Origin: Ambrosia x helenae | Taxonomy: Eukaryota > Streptophyta > Magnoliopsida > Asterales > Asteraceae | Reading direction: 5' to 3' | DNA length: 64,000 nucleotides | NCBI GenBank assembly: GCA_030844895.1 | Contig: CM061226.1 | Coordinates: forward strand, 50,094,898 to 50,158,897 | Shown: positions 55,485-64,000 of the stretch, piece after piece | How the letters are laid out: every line of letters starts with the position of its first letter | Position numbering within the stretch: the stretch's first letter is position 1 | Made by a program: the position numbers and the translations under genes | The notes under the pieces: generated by a model | What the model saw: only the letters and a program-made list of their open reading frames with translations | Databases searched by the model: none | Told to the model about the DNA's origin: nothing

Positions 55485-55489
55485 TCAGG

Positions 55490-57089
55490 TCCCGTGGTTT
55501 TACTACCCCTCGTCATGATGGCATTTACATGCCCCCTCGGATTTGGCTAAGGGTTGCCTGGAAGACCACCCTGGGGTCTTTTAGACATTATCTTCACCAA
55601 ATGACCAACCTGGTTCTCAATGGTCTGCATGGATGCCTTCTGACTCCTCATCTCACCCTCTTGGACGTTGAAGCGTTATTCGTGCTGCTGGTAACGCTTT
55701 TCAGCGATCTGATTCGTGCTAGTGGAGTTGCTCAGAAGTTGTGCCATCATATCCTCCAGCCTCGACGTACCTTACTGGGCGTGCTGCTGGTAACTGCTCC
55801 CAGCGCCCTTGTTCTGGTATTGATTCAGTCTAAGCTGGTATGACTGACCATGAGATTGGTATGGCTGGTTTTGGGACTTGTGGGATTGCTGTGGTACAGG
55901 GGCTCGCTGCTGGAATCCGAGCGGGTTCTTGTTAGACGAACCAGCTTTCCACCCAAAGTTCGGGTGATTTCTCCAACCCGGATTGTAAGTGTTGCTGTAA
56001 GGGTTATTTTGGGGTCTCATTTGACCACCCATGTAATCCACCTCCTTGTGGCCTGTATACAAAACACCCTGCACACACGAGCCAGCCTCGTGAGAAACCC
56101 CGCACTGCTCACACAAATGTTGGGCCTGCGAAACATTTTGTTGACATTTGTTGAATCTCGCAGATAATGCCTCGATTTGTCCAGTGAGGGCTGTGTTAGT
56201 GTCCATGGCATGTACACCAGAGCGGGAAGACAAAGACCTTGATTTGTCACTCTGTCGGGACTTAGACTTTAGAGACGCCTTCTCGATGATCCACCATGCC
56301 TCGTTCGGGGTCTTTGTTCCCAAATCTCCCCAAGCATAGACGTCCATGGGTTCTTGTGAATCGTACCCGAGCCCCTGATAGAAAGTTACCACCAACTGTC
56401 TCTTTGGAAGACCGTGGTGCAGGACACTCAAGAGTAGGTCTTTAAATCTCTCCCACGCTGTGTATAAAGATTCCCCGTCATCTTGAATTACTCAGACAAC
56501 TCTTTCCAGGTAGTGATCGATCCTGCCGGATGTGACAGAAGCCAAGTCTGGGCTTTGTCCCGCAAAGAAAATGGGAAGAGTCTTAAACGGATAGCATCGT
56601 CTGAGATACCCGTCATCCTAAAGGTTGCTAAAACCTCTACGAAATATGCCGGCCTGGATCCTCATGCTCCAGTCCAACGAACCGCACCGAATTTTGTATC
56701 GTGTTCACGATACTAGATTTGATCTCAAAGTGCTCCACCGTGACTGGCGGTCGCATGATACTCGATGCATGTCCATCACCTCCAAGACGCCCACTATCGT
56801 TCAGCAGGGTATCATCATCCGCCATGATGATATCACTTTCTGTCTCTGACCCTTCGTGGTCAGACGGATCTACCATCGTCTCGTTTACTGGGACCTCTAT
56901 AGTAGGAGTTGAAATAAGAATATCAGAAACTAGACGCGACCTATGAAGTCTAATTCTTTCGCTTCTCCTCAAGATACGCGCCTGCTCCTCATAAAGATCA
57001 CTAGAAGGCCCGGGGTTCGTGGACATCAACCTGCAAATAAGAAGGATACGATTGCAGCACGTGAATAGATGACGAAACCCGAAAAGCAA
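55490..57089 (-). pseudogene. gag of the Athila element
   Basis: On the minus strand it starts near 57,026 with MSTNPGPSSDLYEEQARILR. The conserved PPVTVEHFEIKSSIVNTIQN block follows at about 56,745. After a shift near 56,640 the capsid part (DDAIRLRLFPF, DKAQTWLL) reads on to 56,500. From 56,431 the C-terminal part is open for 219 codons (TFYQGLGYDSQEPMDVYAWG, knuckle CEQCGVSHEAGSC, then an N/Q-rich tail). It continues to 55,490, where the gag-only element cuts it. The remaining 60 bp are at 48,479-48,539. Confidence 0.88.
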
Positions 57090-57540
57090 TATAAGATAGA
57101 AAAATGAATAAAATAAATATTAAATCCATAAATACATTCGAAAATAAACGGGAAAGCTATATACTCATAAAAATCAGATAAATGCAAATAAAATCATCAA
57201 TCAAAGAATAAAACAACCCAACTAATAAAATCAACAATTAGTTAAAATACGAACAAATAAATCAAATAATGAATCAATCAAATTCATAGACGAACCAACA
57301 AATCCAATATTCAATCAATTAAATCTATAAGCAGAAAAATGAACAAATATATATGCAACCTATGAACCAATATAAAATCAATCTAATATATCAATAGACA
57401 GATAAATCAAATAAAATAATCAATTAATCATATATGCAAACTAAATGAACAAATAAAGAATCAACACTGTATAAACAAGTATTCACAAGCATGTACACTG
57501 GTAAAAGGTTGACTCGGTTTGTTCCTAAAGCTCGTCGCGT
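57090..57540 (-). other. leader of the Athila element
   Basis: AT-rich non-coding DNA with repeated AATCAAT/AAATAAAT between primer site and gag start. No gene seen. Confidence 0.6.
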
Positions 57541-57558
57541 CCCCGGCAATGGCGCCAA
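57541..57558 (-). other. primer-binding site of the Athila element
   Basis: On the minus strand TTGGCGCCATTGCCGGGG matches the tRNA-Asp-type primer site usual for Athila elements, and lies directly after the LTR end. Confidence 0.85.
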
Positions 57559-57562
57559 AAGC

Positions 57563-59031
57563 TTGACGTGTGCGGATATACACATCATTTACCAATGAAT
57601 AAACACACGTTTGGTTTTAATATTTATAAAAAAATTGTTTAGACCTGAACATTAAAACACACACACAAAAAGGCAAGTGTACCCTGTCCTATATGTATTA
57701 AGTATAGATAAGAACCGGATATCGATCCATGGACGCGAGCGGATGCAATAGTACCTAAACTCTATCCCCGATTCACAAGTAAAAGATAGTTTGAAGTTTG
57801 TTTAATTAAATTAATTCTAAAACATCAAACTAACATATATAAAACTCCAAATACAAAATATAAATATAAAGACAATAATATACCAATCCTAGCATGTCAT
57901 CTACATATCGTATGATAAAAAGGCGTGAGATCAACATTCCCATTTTCAGACAATTAGTATCCCTTTCGTGAATTCTAACATGACAACTATACGGAAAGCT
58001 AACACGATAACACGCGTTAACCACCTCAAATTGTTCGTTAGTGAGCAGCTGATATAATCTCATGCAAATCTTCTAAAGATAAGTTAGTCATCTGTTAAGA
58101 GTTTTCTAACCACACTAATTAAGGAAAGCAATATTGAAAACACAATACGACCACCTAGACTAGCATAAAGTAGAGCATATCACAACCTATTCCATTTTAC
58201 CAACTTTGAACAAAAATCTACTAAGATCGCCATTTTAACCAAAATAACTAGCAAAAGATCATTAACCGTGTCAAAGATCAATAACAACACCATTAAGCTT
58301 TTTAAACCCTTTTACGTGCCGATAAGCATTTCTAATCATTATTCGAGTGACTTTAACCAAACCAATACCCGGTTACAGTTTTATGGTGTAAACTTATTAA
58401 CAAGTTAACTAGTCTACTACCGATCGATTAAACAGACGATTTTTCAACATGTATCCGACTAACACAAACGATAATCATCAAATTCATTCAAACATAACTA
58501 TAAATCCAACAACAATGAAACAACGTTGCACTATGATCATCAAGATTAAACATGAAAAACACCAATATCATACAAAATATGATTAATCATACAAACGATT
58601 GTTCTACAAACTAAAGATTACTTGTTTTTACCCGTAGATTACAATCTAATACATAAACATCACAAATAACTCAACAAAATCAGATTTTGACAAGATTAAA
58701 GTTTATAGATCAAACCATAAAAAACAAATATGATGGATTGGATGATGATAGATGATCCCGATCGACTCCCGAGCTTTTTAAACGCTTCTCAGCAGCTCAA
58801 CAGGTCCAGAAATTGCCTCAAATCGCCCAGAAAAGTACCCAATCTCTGATCAGTAGGTTCTGCTATGTTTTTATGCAAGTCTTGAAAACCCGCTGGTGGT
58901 TTCTGCAAATATCTTGAAGTCGCACGGTCGTGCGGGAGTCTTGCACGGTAGTGCTGATCAGGATGTGCTCGAGAACTATGGTTGCACTGGCAGTGCAGCC
59001 AAGAAAGTGGGTTGCAGTGCAGCCAAGATAA
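57563..59031 (-). repeat. 5' LTR of the Athila element, about 1.47 kb
   Basis: The 3' edge is fixed by the primer site. The 5' edge is set where the sequence meets the LTR-like fragment shared with 20,600-21,490. It carries hairpin motifs CGCACGGTCGTGCGGG (58,921) and GCACTGGCAGTGC (58,985). No target duplication was found. Confidence 0.65.
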
Positions 59032-59870
59032 TATGTTGTATTATTGTCGAACACGTGGTGATTATTTTATTAAATCACTTGTCCTTCCAAAAATATATAG
59101 TTTTGCTTCTAATTTGCAATCCTATTATCTCCTCGTTAGATCTATCCTTTTTAGTTGTATCAAAAACTATTTTAATTAGATCTAGGCTTGTACATGTCTT
59201 TTAGTAACATACATTACTATAAATCACACATATTTATAGTCCCTATGTTTCATGAACTTGTTTACACATGTTTATGTTTATTTTAACACATGATCCCTCT
59301 TAAAATTCAACTAATGTATGTTTTTAAGTCCAATGTTCTATTGTCACGTTTATGTACAATACTTAACAATACTCACACACATACATATATACACACACGC
59401 GTATGTGTGTATGTAGGAGTATATGTATATGCTTACATGTATGTATATAGCACACACGTACATACGTGGGTATGTATACACATGTGTATGTTTGTATTTT
59501 AGTTAACCTACTATTTTTGCTTGTTAAATTAGTGATGTTAAGTGTTTATCTTTCAGGTGAACATCAAAGTTTGTAAAAGATAATATATGTAGCAAGTTTA
59601 GTTAGGTCTCATACCACTTGGATATAAAACGAAAACAGGAGAGTATGGTGAGTTCTTGATGCTCGCCTCCAATCCACGACTACCAGCTCCTTGGATCTCC
59701 TTAGTTGTGATGTTGGTGGTAGTTGCGGTTGTAAAATGGATGGGGGTAGGCGTTGGTGTCAAACCGTGAGCAAGGGGAAGGGAGAGGGAATGGGTTTCTT
59801 TGTGAGTTGTGAGTCTCAAATAATTTTTGGAGGTGTGGAGTAAAGAACCAAGGGGTTTCGACACCCTTTA
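59032..59870 (-). repeat. LTR-like fragment, second copy
   Basis: Copy of 20,600-21,490 with the same order of blocks (ATATATAGTTTTGCTTC, TAGATCTATCC, TACA/TATG repeats, GGAGGTGTGGAGTAAAGAACC). It borders the Athila LTR on its left. Confidence 0.65.
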
Positions 59871-59878
59871 TGTATCGC

Positions 59879-59915
<37 letters not shown>

Positions 59916-60395
59916 CGGTGGGAAAGGGTTGGGAAACTTTGGATGGTCAAGACTCTTGAATGTTTTAGTAGAAACAGAGGTTGCCAAATTGGTGTAATAA
60001 GTTGACTCTTGGACTTGACTAGAGAATGCTCTACATGGGGAAGGGAGGGCCAAAAATTTGCGGGTTGGGATTGATATATTTGGTAGTCAATTGTGCATGG
60101 GTTGGAGGTGTAAGAAAAGTGGTTATCCTTGTTGGTGAATTATCTAGACTTGTATTGTTTTTAGTGTATGTGTTTGTATAAATATGTATGCATGTATGTA
60201 GGTAGGTTGTGGAGACCATGTTAACACACATACATACATATACTCGCATGTATGTATGTATGTATGTATGTATGTATGTATGTATGTATGTATGTATGTA
60301 TGTATGTATGTATGTATATGTGTGTGTATGTCTGTATGTATGTTGCGAGATCATACTAACACACACATATACATGTGTGTATGTATGTAGGGATA

Positions 60396-60432
<37 letters not shown>

Positions 60433-60675
60433 GAAATACTCATGTATACATACACATTTAAAAGAAAAGTTTTAGTCCATAGAGTTTTATTGGAGATATT
60501 TATACATATGCATATATGTAGCTTGTAGGTTTCTAGCCAATACATACACATGCTTCACATGCATGGATGTATGTGTGTTGTAAGATATTTTTTTTTATAT
60601 ATAAATACTTATGTATGCATATGTATTTTAGAAGGGATTGAATCCATGATAATTCTCTATGTAATAATACGTTTG
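59871..60675. repeat. stretch of microsatellites, no gene
   Basis: (AG)n at 59,882-59,910, G8 nearby, (ATGT)n of about 20 units at 60,247-60,322, further TATG variants to 60,390 and (ATT)n at 60,399-60,424. Nothing else recognisable. Confidence 0.85.
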
Positions 60676-61590
60676 TGTTGAAGGTGAAAATCCTCAAGAT
60701 GATTTTACCTCACATCCCTAATGTACCATCCCCAGGAACTAACAAGTTGACTCTCCTATGTATGATTGCAGGTACAAATAAGTTATAATATGGATTTACA
60801 TACTTAGCAACGTCTGTATTATCATCCTCAATTAAAGAATTCAAGGATAGAAGTATAACTAGTGGTCAAGATGGAAGATATGGACAAAATGGAAGATATA
60901 GTCAAAATTGTAACCGATATACATTTAATATCGGCGACAAATGAGGAAACAGCTGAAACATTAAACTGGCTAAGGAGAAACCGTTGTTGCAACGTTCACC
61001 TGAGATGAAACAACCACAACGGTCATGAGAAGACTTCAAAGAACTTAACTAGTTAGCGAGTTTCATGGGATTGTTTGTTTATTTCATGTACTATATAAAT
61101 GGGGGTATTGGACGAGTATAGAACACATTGCTCACACTATAGCTACACACATATACTTAGCTGATCAAAAAACACTTGCACAATCATTGTAATCATAGTA
61201 CACTCGTCCAAATACTCATCCAAAGTTTTATCTTTTTATCAGATTAATGTTAACAAACAAGGCAGAGGCCTAGTCTCCTCCCGAGGTTTTATGCCGGCGA
61301 TCTACAACTGATCAAGGGCTTTCCTCGTAGATCGTGTGTTGTTCTTCTTATTTATTGCTTTATTTGTTCACCACTAGCAGTTCCATCCCGAGGATATTAC
61401 TGTCCATCCCAAAACTAACCTAAGCCATCCCGATCATAGTTGTCATATTTCTGCTTCCTTAACATCCTGATACACCATCTTCAGAATATTATTGATTTAC
61501 TAACATATTTCTACACGTTTAGCACTCTACCTCACTTTAACTAATTTGGAATACAAAGTTATTTTTAATAGATAATTTTTGACCAAAACA
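60676..61590 (+). repeat. 5' LTR of Tat element G
   Basis: Start TGTTGAAGGTGAAAATCC, end GACCAAAACA just before the primer site. TATA region CTATATAAATGGGG at 61,091. It matches 2,004-3,013 and shows the part missing there. Confidence 0.75.
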
Positions 61591-61592
61591 AT

Positions 61593-61611
61593 TTGGCACA
61601 CACCGTGGGGC
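61593..61611 (+). other. probable primer-binding site of element G
   Basis: TTGGCACACACCGTGGGGC right after the LTR. It resembles the TTGGCGC...CACCGTGGGG primer sites of many plant gypsy elements, with one or two changes. Confidence 0.6.
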
Positions 61612-61684
61612 AAGTGGTGCTATTTTAACAAAAAACTTTGTTAAAACTTTCTAGTTTAATTCTCTTTTACAAAAGTTGACAACT

Positions 61685-62290
61685 ATGGCTTCTTCATAAA
61701 AATCTGTTTCAACATCCATGCCATCTACAACCTCTGCCAGAAATACTGCCTTACCACCTCCGCCTGCACTTCCAAGAAGTTCCACTTCCCAAATCCCACC
61801 TAGACCATCTGGATCTACTCCTCCTGTTTTTGTATCGAATGATGAATTACTTTCTATGTTTGCACTAATGAAAGATTCGATACATCAACAACAAGACACA
61901 AACCGGATGTTGATAAGAGAAATACAAGATCATAAATCATCCTCAAGAAGGCCAAGTGAAGACATGGGTACATCAAGGAGATTTTATCCCCATGAGTACT
62001 GGATTCTCTGCTCCAGAAATAACTACTACTCCCAGGATGGCGACTACCAGGGATACAGGATATGCACCTGTGCCATCCCAAGGATATAACACTAACGGTA
62101 ACAATTTAAGTTCTAGTACTTTTACTGCTAATGATGTTGCTTCTTTGCAGGATACAGGAATAAGTCCTCAATTAGCAAGGGAGCTTCAGAAGATCAAGGA
62201 TATGGTATCGAGTGTTCCAGGGATAGTACAACCCATCCCTGAAGTATCCTCGACATGCCATAGAGTGTCAAGATTTGCATCTCCCATATA
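61685..62290 (+). pseudogene. gag N-terminal part of Tat element G, truncated
   Basis: The ATG at 61,685 is followed by a stop at codon 5 (MASS*). The frame reads on (PALPRSSTSQIPPRPSGSTP, ELLSMFALMKDSIHQQQD), shifts near 61,970 and continues (HQGDFIPMSTGFSAPE, LQDTGISPQLARELQKIKDM) to 62,290. Compared with 3,060-3,150 about 57 bp are missing near 61,967, explaining the shift. The gag domain proper is absent because the element breaks off. Confidence 0.8.
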
Positions 62291-62327
62291 ACACTAACGG
62301 TAACAATTTAAGTTCTAGTACTTTTAC
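62285..62327 (+). repeat. copied 43-bp segment at the truncation point
   Basis: ATATAACACTAACGGTAACA and the following 23 bp repeat 62,083-62,125 exactly at the point where gag stops matching. Confidence 0.8.
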
Positions 62328-63082
62328 TCCACTCAACTAAAACAAACATATCACTTAAAGGGCTCCCCGGATGGGTGGTAGCCCATACTTAAATTTTGTT
62401 ATGCTTGCAAGTCGTTGCAAACCAATGCAATTGACCTCATTATTACATAGCCTCATTTCATTGATAACGTCTCATTGTAACCCAACGTGTTTGTTGTGTC
62501 ATCTTCTTGTGGAACTTATTTGCTTTAATGTGTGTTAGATTAGGATCATAGAAGGACATAAAACCCTAATGTAAGGTAAATTGATGATTCCGGTCCGGAA
62601 CGTAATCATGAATTTACAGGTACGTTAGGGTAGTGTGAAATTCTATTAGAGTTTTTGGTAGGCGTCCAGTACGTTTTCAAGGTATCAAAGGTGTGTGGGT
62701 TAGCTGCGGTACACCCTATATATAAACACTAATGATGCATTGAAAGTGAGACTGGAAGTCGAACCAGGAACAAACTCTATTTATTTGGTAGTTCATTTAG
62801 CCTTTCTATAGTCAACCAACTTATACATTCATTTTAGGACTCATAAAACTTGAAGTTTAGTGTTTTACTATATTCTTATTCTCCCTACTATTTGAGACGA
62901 ACCTAATCCAAAATCCTTAACTCACACCTATCAAACCCCTTATCCAAATCATTCGAAACAGTTTACTCTGTTACCTATAAATTCGCGTCGTGCCTTAACT
63001 CAAATTTTCCAAACCACGATTATCTTAATTTCAACCCAAACATCCGAAACCTTATGTTTTTAATAACTTCGGGACGAAGTTT
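62328..63082 (+). other. 3' part of an internal region (large LTR family)
   Basis: No gene seen. TAATGTAAGGTAAATTGATG and GGTCCGGAACGTAATCATGA at 62,570-62,612 correspond to the end of the internal regions of the array and of the gag-only element. Confidence 0.75.
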
Positions 63083-63099
63083 CTAAAAGTAGGGGATGC
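63083..63099 (+). other. polypurine tract before the last LTR
   Basis: CTAAAAGTAGGGGATGC, one variant of the tract found in the array, lies directly before TGTGACATCC. Confidence 0.75.
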
Positions 63100-63134
63100 T
63101 GTGACATCCGTCACTTTTCTTTTTATTTTATTTT

Positions 63135-63168
<34 letters not shown>

Positions 63169-64000
63169 TTTCAGAATTTATATAGTAAGTCATTATATAT
63201 ATATATATATATATATATTTCTTTTCTTTCTAAACCAAACCAAACCATAACCAAACCATAACCCACCCCTTTCTCTTTTCTTTTTCGGCCCAGACTTATT
63301 TCACAGCCCAATCGTTGAGCCCAGAAAACCGGCCCAGACACAGGCCCACTCCCTTACCTCTGCACAGCCAAACAAAAAAAAAAGAAGAGCCTCCCAGGAC
63401 TCGAACCCGAGCCTGGGAGCGGTTCGAACACAGCAGAACACACAAACACCAACCAACTGATCCACACAACATATCTGTTACATATCCCACACTCTTAAAT
63501 TATAAAGGGAAACTAACTGTATCAGTTGACTCAAAAAAAGTCAACCTGCGAGACCAATCTTCCATAATTACCACTCCAATCCGCATTATTAACCCTGTCA
63601 AGGATTAATGGATGATTGCTTTGACTGATTAGCGTACATTACACGCTGATTACTTGCTAAAACATGCCAATTACGCGTATACCATCAAGAACGGGTCAAC
63701 ACTTTCTAGATTTACGAATTCAAGTATTTAGTATAAATTGATCCTTTCTTTCTGACCTAAAGATGCCGAAATACAAACCCCTACTCTCAATTTATGTTAA
63801 AATCCTCGTTATAATCCGGAACCACCCACCTTTGACTTTCTGTTTTGACTTGTCGATTCACGGCAATTCACATATTGTAAGTTTTAATTCTTACCTTGTT
63901 TTGATCTATTTACATCATACGAGCATTAACCCTATGATGTTTGGGGTTATTGCTTGGTAAATTTGTTTGATTAGAACCCTAGGGTTCGAATGATAACAAA
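63100..64000 (+). repeat. large LTR, 5' part, runs off the window
   Basis: It starts TGTGACATCCGTCAC after a polypurine tract. (AAT)n at 63,137-63,168 and (AT)n at 63,194-63,218 lie where the other LTRs of the family have theirs. The end is beyond 64,000. Confidence 0.8.
63390..63472 (-). other. tRNA-like module, antisense to the last LTR
   Basis: On the minus strand TGGATCAGTTGG (A box) and GGTTCGAGTCC (B box) are about 45 bp apart, at 290-370 bp from the LTR start. Confidence 0.55.

Larger units (their letters stand above)
26773..59031 (-). mobile_element. Athila-type Ty3/gypsy element, heavily interrupted
   Basis: Reading right to left: LTR (57,563-59,031), primer-binding site (57,541-57,558), gag (55,490-57,089), gag-protease link and protease (42,060-42,943), RT (40,990-41,960), RNase H (40,354-40,985), integrase tail (32,591-33,085), post-pol ORF (30,545-31,440) and 3' non-coding DNA. 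Later insertions at 55,484, 48,478, 40,350 and 28,062-30,104 separate the parts. Removing those with target duplications restores continuous coding context. Part of integrase was lost when the array inserted or rearranged. The left end is not fixed. Confidence 0.75.

Noticed and set aside
55529..56339. Plus-strand open frames opposite the Athila gag
   Set aside because: They are shadows of the minus-strand gag coding sequence.
60247..60330. Telomere- or CRISPR-like repeat
   Set aside because: It is a simple (ATGT)n microsatellite without spacers; the telomere unit TTTAGGG is not present in tandem.

Overview
This window is intergenic nuclear DNA of a flowering plant. It is built almost entirely of nested, mostly dead transposable elements. 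I found no intact host gene, no rRNA and no functional tRNA gene. The Tat, Athila and chromovirus types of Ty3/gypsy element, the Helitron end and the SINE place it in higher plants. An ORF type I know from daisy-family genomes (11,455-12,522) makes Asteraceae the most likely source; that is an inference, not a proof.

Layout. 1-2,003: 3' end of a Tat-lineage element on the minus strand (integrase plus an antisense extra ORF). 2,004-10,930: a second Tat-lineage element on the plus strand (LTR, gag, protease, deleted RT, RNase H, second RNase H, integrase, antisense ORF). Its integrase is split by a 2.75-kb solo LTR (6,531-9,283, duplication GATTC). 10,931-18,717: a retroelement-type 'FW' ORF, a broken replication-protein-A-like gene on the minus strand, two long-TIR Mutator-like elements and one SINE with 13-bp duplications. 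18,718-26,772: paired direct repeats, a chromodomain integrase tail, a spliced-looking coiled-coil ORF and a Tat integrase tail.

26,773-59,031 is one Athila-type element on the minus strand (primer-binding site 57,541-57,558, gag, protease, RT, RNase H, integrase tail, an ORF after pol). It is blown apart by younger insertions. These are a tandem array LTR-internal-LTR-internal-LTR of a non-autonomous element (33,104-40,350); a 5.5-kb solo LTR (42,949-48,478, duplication CCTCG) that holds a Helitron with stacked 5' ends, a 143-bp-TIR element and a foldback MITE; and a complete gag-only LTR retrotransposon (48,540-55,484, duplication TCAGG). TIR elements sit inside (TA)n microsatellites at 28,062-30,104 and 38,657-39,066. 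59,031-64,000 holds an LTR fragment also seen near 20.6 kb, microsatellites, a truncated Tat element (LTR, primer site, gag) and the start of another large LTR.

How the parts relate. The large TGTAACA...TGTTACA LTR family dominates: two solo LTRs, one complete element, one array and one partial LTR. Only gag, or a capsid-less remnant of gag, survives in it, so it would need pol from a relative; the only chromovirus-type pol trace here is 23,385-23,905. The best candidates for something undescribed are: microsatellite-resident TIR elements that share a TTACAC/GTGTAA palindrome cluster; divergent tRNA-like modules kept inside the big LTRs; the tandem capsid-less array; and the CATCCTNAGGAT motif sprinkled through the Tat elements. 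All comparisons were made by eye, so identities and exact ends are approximate unless a target duplication fixes them.
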